64,000 nt of DNA from Streptomyces monomycini (GTDB lineage Bacteria > Actinomycetota > Actinomycetes > Streptomycetales > Streptomycetaceae): the NCBI RefSeq assembly GCF_022271435.1, contig NZ_JAFIQY010000012.1, positions 124,001-188,000 of the forward strand. The letters are read 5' to 3'. Position 1 is the stretch's first letter; each line of letters begins with the position of its first letter. The notes beneath the pieces are model-generated. The model was given only the letters and a program-made list of their open reading frames with translations. It had not been told where the DNA came from and did no database searches. Of the stretch, positions 45,701 to 54,170 are shown one piece after another. Made by a program: the position numbers and the translations under genes.

Positions 45701-46030
45701 CAGGGATCCGGCGCCCTGTTTGGGAGTGGTGTGGCGCACCGCCAGCCAGCGGTTGGGCACCAGGGGAAAACTGTGCCCGCCGCCCCCTCGGTCGGACTGG
45801 GCCCGGCACAGGGCGGCGGGCAACTGCCAGCGCAGATGGATGCCCGGCGCCAGTTCATCGTCCGGCGGCAGCGGCGGGAGGGGGACGAGGGGTTCGGGCT
45901 CGATGGGGGCGTTGTCGGCCACCTTCGTGAAGTCGGGCTGCCAGCGGTGAAAGCCCTCGGCTTCGAGCACCTGCTGGTTGAGGACCAGTGCCTGGACGTC
46001 CATGGGCACATACAAGGCGGTGGGCGGCAT
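42698..46030 (-). CDS. Large conserved protein of unknown function (1110 aa), third gene of the operon
   Basis: 1110 residues, no signal peptide or membrane helix seen. The N-terminus is MPPTALYVPMDVQALVLNQQ, followed by APGIHLRWQLPAAL and SFPLVPNRWLAVRHT, a pattern (pGxHLxWxLPxAL ... FPxVPNRWLvxR) I have seen in uncharacterised bacterial proteins. A central helical part (LSTLNSQQSRYENMAGQLRA, RQHRLLYLSHLADL) may be coiled. The C-terminal third is beta-rich. It starts one base after the 657-aa gene's stop and overlaps the fibre-like gene by 4 bases, so the ratio of products is probably fixed by coupling. Function unknown; I suspect a structural component. Confidence 0.65.
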   Translation of the reverse strand: MPPTALYVPMDVQALVLNQQVLEAEGFHRWQPDFTKVADNAPIEPEPLVPLPPLPPDDELAPGIHLRWQLPAALCRAQSDRGGGGHSFPLVPNRWLAVRHTTPKQGAGSLTGAWLVHSDYLGADGASAIPDAPDGKGITTTRLGRIQDLMAKPWSEPSRQEPFLTAQISGLPTFAAFQPYHHGVFSLHDPLTAREKEFGAKHSYLVTGWYTEADVPAAWSAQDFRRFGWSLGRALPGGERRTFCTGTVLRVPWDDKLPVSGRPESDDIRVAVGTSGVDAFAETLCHPKTLKELGVTEPPDFSRDFLDKNTLTALHHGTLDALAGDADSEFRFAQYVHQASFAARPSGSWWTLTERGAPAKNHPHDADKLSTLNSQQSRYENMAGQLRARQHRLLYLSHLADLPLTDLPRDLEPKEVAAKRDALATDTNDFRQWLADRLFALPDPHTPDDPRLHPALRGRVVAAPRSAYHRSADPVIVLLGAHPATDLTGTALRCRWPDELPPPDNGTYGFLANLPDEVRRPLAELQKLANDLQGTAGWKAQPWQPLFVEWEVQYTPVPMTRKEPLTRADKANWNFDGTDYRWSQNGAQPERVITVRGRQVLGPHLSRTLLANVDRYRATHPDLREPAPKELDRLAAAIKKINPLSQTLAGLTDQLAQRRPPTGRLHHPDVDQAIDRAPEHRCLPGATTTGHEWPPSAYHDLRAGLMAFSRLVVVDVFGRTLDIITDDNKGMSRLLLPPDLRGDQRDQVIGPYHRTVELRPRLTQSARTRFDFVSATDDTVSSEQRSPLCGWVWPNYVDSSLLFFDPDGRPLVSLVPLAGQRDKAAALPLPGFAHPHLNDLQDPRLRHLKALVTDSCTGPAFTTLYEAIERILPTITPHHPEGAQHHASLTGRPLALVRVRLGIELDGPPLTDPSWQHLYNEIKQGTAPPSPFLTHTWPVRLGNSQRLTDGLIGFHAYEQNSLPAIGSLHPADRNTPGNYIHCTPEPPGQSEKAHHLTVLMDPHAPLHAATGILPVADLRLPDRLSRGPLSRLRISYRIGPLLAGQREKRLVMPLPAATTDTWAWAQTRTSTCDWTYQDLTRADTTARLPDDALHLLTGYLHCQTPQEAQK

Positions 46031-46031
46031 G

Positions 46032-48005
46032 TCAGCGGGCCTTTGTGAAGGTCAGGGTGCGGGGGGCGGCGATGAACTGCAGGGCGAACGCTGCCGGCGA
46101 GATGTCACTGCCCAGCTTGGTATTGAACTGTCCGCGCTGGCCGACGACGTGCAGCACCCGGTAGTGATCGGGGCCTCGCAGGGCAAGGGGAACCCATTCG
46201 TCTTTGATCTTGCCGGTGGTGCTTCCGCTGATCTCCCGCAGACGGATCTTGCCGGTGTCCTCGGTGCCGAAGTGCCAGCCGTGGTGGGGTTCGGCGAGCG
46301 TGACGGCGGTGGGGACGGCGTCGAACAAGCACACCAGGGTGTCGGGGGCGGGCCGGTGACAGGCAGCCGGCACGCTGGTCCTGTCGTGCACGGCGGTGAT
46401 TTCCAGTGCGGGCCAGCGGATGACGAGCTCGGAGCGGATGAGCATGGCCGCGGCCGGGGTCGGCAGTGTGCTCTTGATCTCGGTGAGCAGTTTGTCGCGG
46501 GCCATGAGGGCGTCTTTGTCGCTCAGGGCGACGCTCAACGCGCCCGAAGTGGCCGCGTCCAGCCAGTCGGCGTCCAGGTAGGCGAAGCGGACGGATTCGC
46601 GGGGCAGCAGGCGCTGGTCGGGCACCAGGTAGGCGAACGGGACGCTGCGCAGCTGGCGCAGGGTGGCGAGCCAGGCGGTGACGCGGGCGGTGTCGGCCGG
46701 GTCGGGGGTGGCGGCGTGCACGGGCCGCGTCACGGGGGCTTTGATATGGGAGGGGCGAAGATGGCGGGGGTGGCGGCGCTGCAGGGCGCGGGCGTAGGCG
46801 GTGGTGAAGTCGGCGTCGCACAGGGCCAGCAGGCGTCCGAGGCTGAAGGCGGTGGCGTAGCTGGCATCGAAGCTGGCCACCGTCTGGTCGTAGATCAAAA
46901 GGCGGGAGGGGTCCGGGCGGCCTGCGGCCAGCAGGAATTGGCCGTGCGTCCGGGGCAGGGGCTGGGGCTTGGCGGCCGCCAGCGGGCCGCGGTGGAAGGC
47001 GAAGCTGCGCTCGCCGGTCCAGGTGTGCAGCGCCAGGGCATAGCAGCCGGTTCTCAGCCGGTCGGTGACCGCCTTGCCCACCGTGCCGGTGCCGTCGCTG
47101 ATGTTGGGCAGGGTCAGAGCGGCAAAGGGCGGCTGTCGGCTCTCGGCGGCCAGGCCGCCGGCGACGGCAGAGAACGCCTTCGCCTTGGGGGCGTCCTTGG
47201 TGGAGGTGAAGGACCAGGAGTGCAGCGACAGCAGCCGCACCTCGTCCGCGGAAGATTTGCCGATCAGTTCCTGGGAGACGAGGTGGGCGACGTAGCGCTG
47301 GGTCTTGGCTTCGTAGGGGAAACGGTTGGTGACGATGACGGCGTAGCCGTCCTTGCCCGGCGGGCCGGGCCGTTGCCCGGGGGTGTCGACCGTGCCCTCG
47401 CGGACGTGGGCCAGGTAGCGTAGTTCGGCCACGGCTGGGGCCACCGCCTTGTACAGAGCCTGGGGCACGCGCACCGTGGCGCACAGGCTGTCGCGGTCTT
47501 CCGGCCCGACCCGCTCGGACTGGCTCTGCGCCGGCGGGACCTGGTCCAGGAATCGGCCGACGGTCATGGTTTCCACCAAGCCGTGGGCCTGCGGGTCGCC
47601 GGGCAGCTCATTCTCGGTGAACAGCAGCAGCGCCAGCCACGGCGCCCGGTCCTGCTTCGGGTCCTGTTTCGGCAGGACCCGCTCCCAGGGCAGAGCCGTG
47701 CGGGTCAGGCTGAGGTGCGCCAGCGTGGTGTGGAAGGCGCCGGCGGTGCCCGGCGGGGGGTATTGCGCGTGGACGAAGGACGGGTCCAGGGCAAAGCGCG
47801 GGGCCCGCACCTCGAAGAACTGCTCGGCCTTCGGCAGGGGTTGCCTGCCGCCCAGCGCCGTGTGCTCGGCGGTGTGCTCGGCCGTCAGGCGGTAGTGCCC
47901 GGCCGGCACGGCAGGGATCAGGTCTCCGTGGAAGGTCAGGGAGCCTGCCGGGGCGGCGGTGGCCGGTGAGGTGGGGGGCGCTGAGGTATCAGCGGGGGTG
48001 CTCAT
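46032..48005 (-). CDS. Conserved protein of unknown function (657 aa), second gene of the operon
   Basis: 657 residues, no signal peptide. The N-terminal Ser/Pro/Ala segment is followed by AGHYRLTAEHTAEHTALGGR, APRFALDPSFVHAQYPPPGT, TALPWERVLPKQ and APWLALLLFTENEL; later YAVIVTNRFPYEAKTQRYVA with HLVSQELIG. These blocks look conserved and structural rather than enzymatic, and I see no catalytic motif. ATG 48005 overlaps the DUF6603 stop (ATGA). It ends one base before the 1110-aa gene. Function not recognised. Confidence 0.62.
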   Translation of the reverse strand: MSTPADTSAPPTSPATAAPAGSLTFHGDLIPAVPAGHYRLTAEHTAEHTALGGRQPLPKAEQFFEVRAPRFALDPSFVHAQYPPPGTAGAFHTTLAHLSLTRTALPWERVLPKQDPKQDRAPWLALLLFTENELPGDPQAHGLVETMTVGRFLDQVPPAQSQSERVGPEDRDSLCATVRVPQALYKAVAPAVAELRYLAHVREGTVDTPGQRPGPPGKDGYAVIVTNRFPYEAKTQRYVAHLVSQELIGKSSADEVRLLSLHSWSFTSTKDAPKAKAFSAVAGGLAAESRQPPFAALTLPNISDGTGTVGKAVTDRLRTGCYALALHTWTGERSFAFHRGPLAAAKPQPLPRTHGQFLLAAGRPDPSRLLIYDQTVASFDASYATAFSLGRLLALCDADFTTAYARALQRRHPRHLRPSHIKAPVTRPVHAATPDPADTARVTAWLATLRQLRSVPFAYLVPDQRLLPRESVRFAYLDADWLDAATSGALSVALSDKDALMARDKLLTEIKSTLPTPAAAMLIRSELVIRWPALEITAVHDRTSVPAACHRPAPDTLVCLFDAVPTAVTLAEPHHGWHFGTEDTGKIRLREISGSTTGKIKDEWVPLALRGPDHYRVLHVVGQRGQFNTKLGSDISPAAFALQFIAAPRTLTFTKAR

Positions 48006-51000
48006 GGGGCGGTCCCGGTCAGCAGAGGCGGGTGGGTCAGGTAGTGGTTCAGGTTCCGGCTCAGCCGCTTAAGGTCTTCATCGTCTTGTCCGGTGACCGG
48101 CAGGCCGTAGGGGGCCAGGGCTTCGCGGACCGTGCGCCGGGACCCGGCCCCGCCGGCGAGCTGGGCCGAGACCTTGCCGTAGGCGTCGGTGTCGGTCCGG
48201 GCGACAGGGCCCTGCGGGCTTGAGGCCGGTGCGAGGGGACATCTGCCGCCCGGCTGGACGGGGTCGGCTTCGAACTGCTTGCGGGCGGCGGCCAGGTTGC
48301 CGCCGGTCCGTTGGACAGGGGCTGAGGTGATCTTCCAGCCGGTGGTGGCGGCTACCAGCGCCTGCTGCGGCTCGGGCACGGGCGGCAGGGCCTGTGCGCT
48401 CCACAGGGCAGCCGGGGCTTTGGCGCAGGCCGCCTGCGCGGTCCAGGTGGCCTGCTTCGTCTTCGGGGGCAGTGTCCAGTGCGGGCAGGCCGGATCTGTC
48501 CAGTGCCGGCATGGCGAGTTGAGCGGGGCGTCGAGGGTGCGCAGGGTGACGGTGTGGGTGGAGGTGATGTTGTTGCAGTCGGGCAGGGGCCGGATGTCCA
48601 CCCGGGAGCCGGTGGCGGACTGCGGGTCGCGGTCGGTGGCGGTGAACGTCAGGGCGGTGGCGGGCATCACGCTGCGGGTGATGAAGCACACGTCGTGGTT
48701 GGCGACCACCAGGGGTTTGCCTGGTTCCGGGGCGGCCAGCGGCAGCACTCCCTTGGCCGGGGTGATGCTCAGCCAGGGGTGGTGCTGGGCTTCGAACTCT
48801 TTCCAGCTCAGTGCCGGTTTGCCGGGACGCAGCTGGCCGAAGGGTACATCGAAGGAAAACTTCCACACGTCGATGTGGACGTTGCCGCCGGTCGGCGGGC
48901 CCCACAGATCGAGCGAGAACTGCACCTCGCCGCTCATCTCCCCGCCGTGCCAGAACAGCAGACTGGAGATGACGCGGTACCAGGCCCGCACGGTAAAGTC
49001 CGCCTCGAAGTGAAAAGGGCTCCACTCGATGAGCACATCGGCCTGCACAGTGAAGCCCGCCGAGAGGCTGCCGAGCGATCCGGAGGTCTGGTAGGCGGCG
49101 CGCAGGTGCCCGCCGGCCATCACCGCCCCCGGCGTCAGCGCCAGGTAGCTGCCGCCGTCCACCGCAAGTTCCCCGCCCGGATTCCAGGAAAAGCCCACCT
49201 CGGCCGGGCGCGGGTAATGGGCGGGGGGCTTGAAGGCGGGGTGGTAGCCGCCGAGGGTGTAGACGAAGTCGCCGGGGTGGGCGCTGGCGCCGAACCAGTT
49301 GTCGAAGGCGAACCCGCCGTGCAGCACACAGTCGGCGCTCAACAGGTAGGACTGGGGGGTCAGCCGGCCCGCGATGCTCAGCTGGTCCTTGGAGTGCTGG
49401 TAGACCGCGCGGATATCGAGCTGGGCCTGGGCGAAGGGTTTGAGGCCGCCAGGGTCGGAGGCCAGCGGGAAGGCGGCGGTGCACCGGCCCAGCAGCGCGA
49501 TGACCAGGTCGGGACCGAATTCGGCGATGAGCAGGGCGCTGCAGGAGGCGTAGCGGAAGGAGGCGAAGTCGATGCCCAGTGCCGCCCACATGGCCCCCGG
49601 CACGGGCGTCATCCGCTCGCGCAGCTCGGCCAGGATCTCGCCGGGGTCCTGGTTGCTGTGGATGCCGGCCAGCAGCGGGAAGCTGCCCAGATCCTCCAGA
49701 GCGGGGATGGTCAGGGTGTTGTTGATGCCCAGGCCGCCGCACAGGCCCTCCAGCACGAACGGGGGCGGGCCGCCCAGCTCGCCGCCGACGCGGGCGAAGA
49801 CGAACACCGAGGTGTACTCCCTCGGCGGCACATGGTGCTGGTAGCCGCCGAGGGCGGCCAGGGCCAGCTTGGGCGTGGTCAGCGCCAGCATTCCGGCCAG
49901 GTCCACGTCGAAGTTGGGGTCGGTGCCGGAGCGGTTGACGACGGCTCCGGCGATGGAGACGGCGGGGTTGCGGTAGGCCAGGCTCAGGCCCTGCAGCCCG
50001 GCGGTGACGCTCTCGTCGGCCATCGCGATCTTGATGGCCAGGCCCTGCACGCCGAAGGTGAGCCCGGCCAGCGTCAGGGATGCGTCGAACAGGATCTGCA
50101 GGTGTTTGCTGCCCAGGCCCAGCCCGACGCGTTCGATCCGCAGGGGCCCCAGGGACTTGCCCACGTTCAGCCAGGTCACCGCATCGGCCGGTGCCGCTGC
50201 TGGTGACGCGGGCAGCGACGCTCCGGCCGCGCAGTCGGGGAAACCGGCCCGGTCTTCGGCGTCGGCCGTACGTACGCTGCCCGGGCCCGCGGACAGCTTG
50301 TGGGTTTCGCCCAGGACCTTCACGGTGGCCGTCACAGCGGTACCGCGCTGCAGGTTGCCGAACGGGTCGCCGTTGATGTTCTCCAGGGCCTCGTTGAGGG
50401 CCTTGAGGTCGCCGTTGCCCAACTGGGCGGATTCGAAGGTCAAGCCGGTGACGCAGACGTCCTCGGACGGCGGCAGGTGCCCCTTGAGCAGCGGCAGGTC
50501 CGACAACCGGGCCGGCATCGAAGACGGGATGGTGGCGCTGGTCTGCACGGCGTGCCGCCGCTCGGTGACGGTGGCGCCCAAGCGGCCGAACGCGATGCGC
50601 ACCCTATCGGTCTTGACGTACAGGACCAAGACATGCTTGGTGCGATCGTAGTACAGGGCGAAGGAGTGCAGAGCCGGCAGCATCGCCGAGGGCAGCGCGG
50701 GCACCTGGATCCCGCACGCCGACAGCAGGTCTCCGGCGGGTACGCCCTGCGCGGTCGGGGCTTGCCAGCTGGCCAGGACGCTGCCCTGTTTAATCTTCGC
50801 TTGCAGGTCCAGCTGGTGCAGGCCGGCTGTCAGCCGCAGCTGGTGCGTGGAGGACCAGGTCGTCTTCTTGGTGAAGGTGCCCCGGTAGTCCACCAGGGCC
50901 CCCTCCAGGGGGAAGCGGAGCTGCACGGTCAGCTGCACCGTGCCGCCCTGTTTCCAGATGACGCCCAGCTCCACCAGCTCCAGGCCTTTGACGCTGTCGG

Positions 51001-52249
51001 GAACCGGCACGTTGCGCTTGGCGAGCCACTCGGCCACCGGAGCGAAGGCGAGGTCGTGGGCGCTGGCCGCAACGCTCCAGCTTCCGCCGGTGTAGGCGGC
51101 GCAGGCGCTGAGCGTCGCGGCCGTGCCGAGCTTCAGTGTTCCCGCGAGCGTCGCCTCGGGAGCGCCAGCGCCTTTCCCGGACAGGGCCAGACGCACATCG
51201 ATGAGCTCGATGTGGTCGGTGGCGTCGATGGCCCAGGACCGGTCCAGGGCAGCGGTGAAGATGTAGGCCTTGTCCCCCAAGGTCGCTTGCAGGCCGATCT
51301 CGGCCAGAGCGGCGTCTTTGAGGGGTGTGTTCTCCAGGATGTCCTTGGTCTGCTGCGGCTGGTTCACCGGCCCTTTGAGGGCGGCGAGCAGCAGTCCCTC
51401 GGTGTCGACCTGCGCCGTCAGGGCCAGGCCGTAGATGGAGCAGGTGGCCTCCAGCACCAGCCGCATACCGGTGCCGACGTCGTAGACGAAGGTGCCCGCG
51501 ATGCTGTGCAGCGTGATCCCGGGTAGGCACTGCCACTGGGCGCCGGTCAGTCCTACCTTGGCCGATGCCTGCAAGAGCGCGCCGCGGGAGGGGGCCACCG
51601 TTGCGCTCAGGCCCTGCAGCACCCATCCCGTAGGCTTCGTCGTCAGATCACGCAGCAGTTCTCCGAGCGCCTGCTCCCGCAGCGGTGGGTACTCATTTTT
51701 CAGGTGGTCCAACTGCTGCAGTGGCCTGCCCGCATCGAACAGGACACGGAACTCGGCAGTATTCTTCGTGGCCCCGTTCTGCAGGATCATCTGCGCCGTT
51801 TTGCCCAGCACAGAAAACTCCAGCGAGGCGGAGGCGTGCGGAATGACTGTGCCTTTGCTGTCGGGCTCGGCCAGCAGCAAGAAGGACAGGCTGCCGCGGT
51901 CGCCCGAGACCTTGTCCTTCAGGAAAGCGAAGTCGATGTCAGGGAAGCTGAGCAGCTTCCACCCCTTCGGGGCACACCGCAGGTTCAGGCCCGCCACGAC
52001 ATCGTTACGTAGGAAGAAGCTGAAGGTGCCGTCAGCCGGGTAGCTGTTTTTGAGGATCACTTGCCCGCGCACGCCGTAACGTGCCTCATCGGTGCAACTG
52101 GCGTCGTTGGCCTGCACGCCTCGTTCCAGATAAGGGGAAAAGGCTTTCTCGATGTCTGAAAGTCCCAGTTCGCCCCAGTAGACGGCGAATGAAGTTTTGC
52201 CCGTCAGCTTTTGCCGCCGGGCTACGAGCTCTTTCCTGGTCAGCGCCAC
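48002..52249 (-). CDS. DUF6603-type giant protein (1415 aa), first gene of the operon
   Basis: 1415 residues, no signal peptide, very beta-rich. From about residue 690 it matches what I know of DUF6603: TWLNVGKSLGPLRIERVGLG, LQILFDASLTLAGLTFGVQG, FVLEGLCGGLGINNTLTIPA, FPLLAGIHSNQDPGEILAEL and later ADVLIEWSPFHFEADFTVRA. DUF6603 has no known function. The first half holds repeated short beta units (QLRLTAGLHQLDLQAKIKQG; SSTHQLRL), suggesting a long rod or barrel. The C-terminal 200 residues are Cys- and Pro-rich (PLPDCNNITSTHTVTLRTLD). GTG 52249 follows a near-perfect AGGAGGTGA, so it should be highly translated. It heads a coupled operon of four genes. Confidence 0.7.
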   Translation of the reverse strand: MALTRKELVARRQKLTGKTSFAVYWGELGLSDIEKAFSPYLERGVQANDASCTDEARYGVRGQVILKNSYPADGTFSFFLRNDVVAGLNLRCAPKGWKLLSFPDIDFAFLKDKVSGDRGSLSFLLLAEPDSKGTVIPHASASLEFSVLGKTAQMILQNGATKNTAEFRVLFDAGRPLQQLDHLKNEYPPLREQALGELLRDLTTKPTGWVLQGLSATVAPSRGALLQASAKVGLTGAQWQCLPGITLHSIAGTFVYDVGTGMRLVLEATCSIYGLALTAQVDTEGLLLAALKGPVNQPQQTKDILENTPLKDAALAEIGLQATLGDKAYIFTAALDRSWAIDATDHIELIDVRLALSGKGAGAPEATLAGTLKLGTAATLSACAAYTGGSWSVAASAHDLAFAPVAEWLAKRNVPVPDSVKGLELVELGVIWKQGGTVQLTVQLRFPLEGALVDYRGTFTKKTTWSSTHQLRLTAGLHQLDLQAKIKQGSVLASWQAPTAQGVPAGDLLSACGIQVPALPSAMLPALHSFALYYDRTKHVLVLYVKTDRVRIAFGRLGATVTERRHAVQTSATIPSSMPARLSDLPLLKGHLPPSEDVCVTGLTFESAQLGNGDLKALNEALENINGDPFGNLQRGTAVTATVKVLGETHKLSAGPGSVRTADAEDRAGFPDCAAGASLPASPAAAPADAVTWLNVGKSLGPLRIERVGLGLGSKHLQILFDASLTLAGLTFGVQGLAIKIAMADESVTAGLQGLSLAYRNPAVSIAGAVVNRSGTDPNFDVDLAGMLALTTPKLALAALGGYQHHVPPREYTSVFVFARVGGELGGPPPFVLEGLCGGLGINNTLTIPALEDLGSFPLLAGIHSNQDPGEILAELRERMTPVPGAMWAALGIDFASFRYASCSALLIAEFGPDLVIALLGRCTAAFPLASDPGGLKPFAQAQLDIRAVYQHSKDQLSIAGRLTPQSYLLSADCVLHGGFAFDNWFGASAHPGDFVYTLGGYHPAFKPPAHYPRPAEVGFSWNPGGELAVDGGSYLALTPGAVMAGGHLRAAYQTSGSLGSLSAGFTVQADVLIEWSPFHFEADFTVRAWYRVISSLLFWHGGEMSGEVQFSLDLWGPPTGGNVHIDVWKFSFDVPFGQLRPGKPALSWKEFEAQHHPWLSITPAKGVLPLAAPEPGKPLVVANHDVCFITRSVMPATALTFTATDRDPQSATGSRVDIRPLPDCNNITSTHTVTLRTLDAPLNSPCRHWTDPACPHWTLPPKTKQATWTAQAACAKAPAALWSAQALPPVPEPQQALVAATTGWKITSAPVQRTGGNLAAARKQFEADPVQPGGRCPLAPASSPQGPVARTDTDAYGKVSAQLAGGAGSRRTVREALAPYGLPVTGQDDEDLKRLSRNLNHYLTHPPLLTGTAP

Positions 52250-52656
52250 AGTTCATCTCACCTCCTGAAGCCGCCGGGCGGCACGGGTCGACACAGCCAC
52301 CCCGGGCGGGCGAGCGGCTGAGAACGCAGAGCGGTGCCGCACCGCCGCCAGATCGCCAAGATGGCGGGGCGGCGGCCGCGCACCCCGAGACGCGGGCGGG
52401 CCGGCGAGTCCCGCGGCCGGGGTAAAGCAGCCAGCGTCCTTCTCGGCGCCCGCACCGCTACCCGATCGACATATGCCTACGACATATGCCTCTCCGGGAA
52501 ACCGGCGAGGCGGCTTTGTTGGCCTGCACGGGTTGACTTTTGCTCCTCATGGCCCTGGCGCAGCCGGTGTGCCTTTGGCCGCCGGTACCGTCGGTCTGCG
52601 CCACCGGCCGGACCCTGCTCGGCCCTTCCTTTTCACCCTCAAGAATCGGGAGCGTC
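52250..52656. promoter_or_regulatory. Divergent control region of the DUF6603 operon and the SGNH hydrolase
   Basis: Contains AGGAGGTGA before the DUF6603 gene and, at 52467-52491, two copies of CGACATATGCCT separated by one base, each centred on the palindrome CATATG. No other gene is supported here. The direct repeat is a good candidate operator or activator site for one or both transcription units. Confidence 0.5.
52467..52491. repeat. 12-bp direct repeat CGACATATGCCT x2
   Basis: Copies at 52467-52478 and 52480-52491, 13 bases apart centre to centre, about 220 bases upstream of the DUF6603 start and 165 bases upstream of the SGNH start. The AT-rich palindromic core CATATG stands out in its context. 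Confidence 0.7.
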
Positions 52657-53967
52657 ATGCGCCCAGCCCGCCCTTGCTCCCGTCCGGCCTCGGGCCGTCG
52701 CACCGGATGCCTGCTCGTCCTGGCCGCCCTGACCGCCACAGCGGCGCCTGTGCTCGCGGCCTCCAGGGCCGGCTCGGCCCCAGTCGCCGTCAACCGTGAA
52801 AAGGCCATTATTTCCCTGGGGGACAGCTTCATCTCCGGCGAGGCCGGCCGCTGGCAGGGCAACGTCGACAAGAAGTACGAAGAGACCAAAGATATTTTCG
52901 GCACTGATCGCGCCGCCTACGCATGTGACGCCGAGGGCAAGAACTGCAAGAAGGACCCTGAGCGGGTCTACGGAGGCTCCTACAAAAACCCTTCTGCCAA
53001 AAAGGGCGACGCAGACGAGTTCGCGGGCTGCCATCGGTCGGACGTCGCCGAAATCCGCAGTGCCCGGTGGCCGTCTGCGGACGGCCGTGCGACGGCACTC
53101 AACATCGCCTGCTCGGGCGCCCTCGCGTGGCACATCACCAAGGTGTACACCCGAAGAGAGAAGGCCCAGAAAGACCAATTGATCGACAAGCGGGCAAAAT
53201 ATAGCATCAAGATGATTCACGTTTCCATCGGGGGAAACGATTTGCAGTTCTCGGACGTGATCAAAGACTGTGCGGCCAGGTTCCTCACCCCGACGAGAAC
53301 GCCCTGCAAGGGGAAATGGGAAAAGCCCATCGCGGAAGCGCTCAGCACGCATCCTGAAAAGGGGTACATGCGTCCGCGGGTCAGCGAAGCGCTCCAGGCC
53401 ATTATCAACGCCATGGGCAAGGAGGGGCTGAACAAGTCTTACAGAATTGTCCTGCAGTCATACCCGGCGCCGATCCCCGACCCCCAAGACTTCCGCTATC
53501 CGCAGGGGCAACGCCTGACGTCCGCACGGTGGTCCCCCGGCGGCTGCCCCTTCTTCGACGTGGAAGCCGCCTGGGCGCGTCAAGGCGTCGTCCACGGCCT
53601 CTCTCAGATGCTGGAGGAGGTCGCCAACCAAAACCAGGTGGACTTTCTGGACCTGCAAAACGCCTTTGAGCACCACACGCTGTGCCGCAACGACACGAAG
53701 CAGGCCGAGCGAGGCAACACTTTGGCGAAGCCGCTGCCCGGCGCGCAGGCCGAGTGGATCCGCTTCGTCACCCAGACCATCACCAAGACGATGCAGGGAC
53801 AGTTGGAAGAGTCCGTGCACCCCAATGCGTACGGCCAACAAGCACTCGGCACCTGCCTCACCAAATTCTACGAGGCGAAAAGGCGAAACCCGTCCCAGCA
53901 GCGTTATGCCTGCACGGACCGGCCCGGCGGGGGAGTTAAAGATATGACACTCGTCCCCAAACCGTGA
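52657..53967 (+). CDS. Secreted SGNH/GDSL-family hydrolase
   Basis: 436 residues with a signal peptide (basic MRPARPCSRPASGRR, then CLLVLAALTATAAPVLA). Block I GDS at 55-57 in IISLGDSFISGEAGRW, block III SIGGNDLQF (GGND 192-195), block V SVHPNAYGQ, so Ser, Asn and Asp/His catalytic positions are present. Several Cys pairs (CDAEGKNC, GCHRSD, ACSG, GGCPF) fit an extracellular disulfide-bonded enzyme. Likely esterase or phospholipase; exact substrate unknown. ATG 52657 after GGGAGC. Codon use is less GC-biased than in genes left of 40 kb, like the adjoining operon. Confidence 0.86.
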   Translation: MRPARPCSRPASGRRTGCLLVLAALTATAAPVLAASRAGSAPVAVNREKAIISLGDSFISGEAGRWQGNVDKKYEETKDIFGTDRAAYACDAEGKNCKKDPERVYGGSYKNPSAKKGDADEFAGCHRSDVAEIRSARWPSADGRATALNIACSGALAWHITKVYTRREKAQKDQLIDKRAKYSIKMIHVSIGGNDLQFSDVIKDCAARFLTPTRTPCKGKWEKPIAEALSTHPEKGYMRPRVSEALQAIINAMGKEGLNKSYRIVLQSYPAPIPDPQDFRYPQGQRLTSARWSPGGCPFFDVEAAWARQGVVHGLSQMLEEVANQNQVDFLDLQNAFEHHTLCRNDTKQAERGNTLAKPLPGAQAEWIRFVTQTITKTMQGQLEESVHPNAYGQQALGTCLTKFYEAKRRNPSQQRYACTDRPGGGVKDMTLVPKP

Positions 53968-54037
53968 TTCCGGCAACCCGGCAAGAACCATCCGTCGATT
54001 GCCGAGTCCCGCGTGGCCACCGGCCCGACGCCCGCTG

Positions 54038-54066
54038 ACGCTCGCTACCGGCCCGGGCCGGAGCGT
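54038..54066. terminator. GC-rich hairpin between convergent genes
   Basis: ACGCTC (54038-54043) and GAGCGT (54061-54066) flank a self-complementary CCGGCCCGGGCCGG core. It lies in the 203-base gap between the converging SGNH hydrolase and EEP-family genes, where a bidirectional terminator is expected. Confidence 0.5.
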
Positions 54067-54170
54067 ACGGGCACAGCCTCCTCGGCGAGCCCCGGCGGCC
54101 CGTTGCAGCCCGCCCTCGGCGCGGAGGCCGCAACAGGCCGCCGACGAGCCGTATACAACCGGGAAGGCGC

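Noticed and set aside
43739..46048. Long plus-strand frames across the DUF6603 operon
   Set aside because: They oppose the conserved minus-strand proteins, and show no motif or coupling. The minus-strand genes overlap neatly as an operon.
41397..52249. Prophage or contractile injection system
   Set aside because: No capsid, portal, terminase, sheath, tube, baseplate hub or AAA ATPase is present, so the fibre-like repeats alone do not support it.
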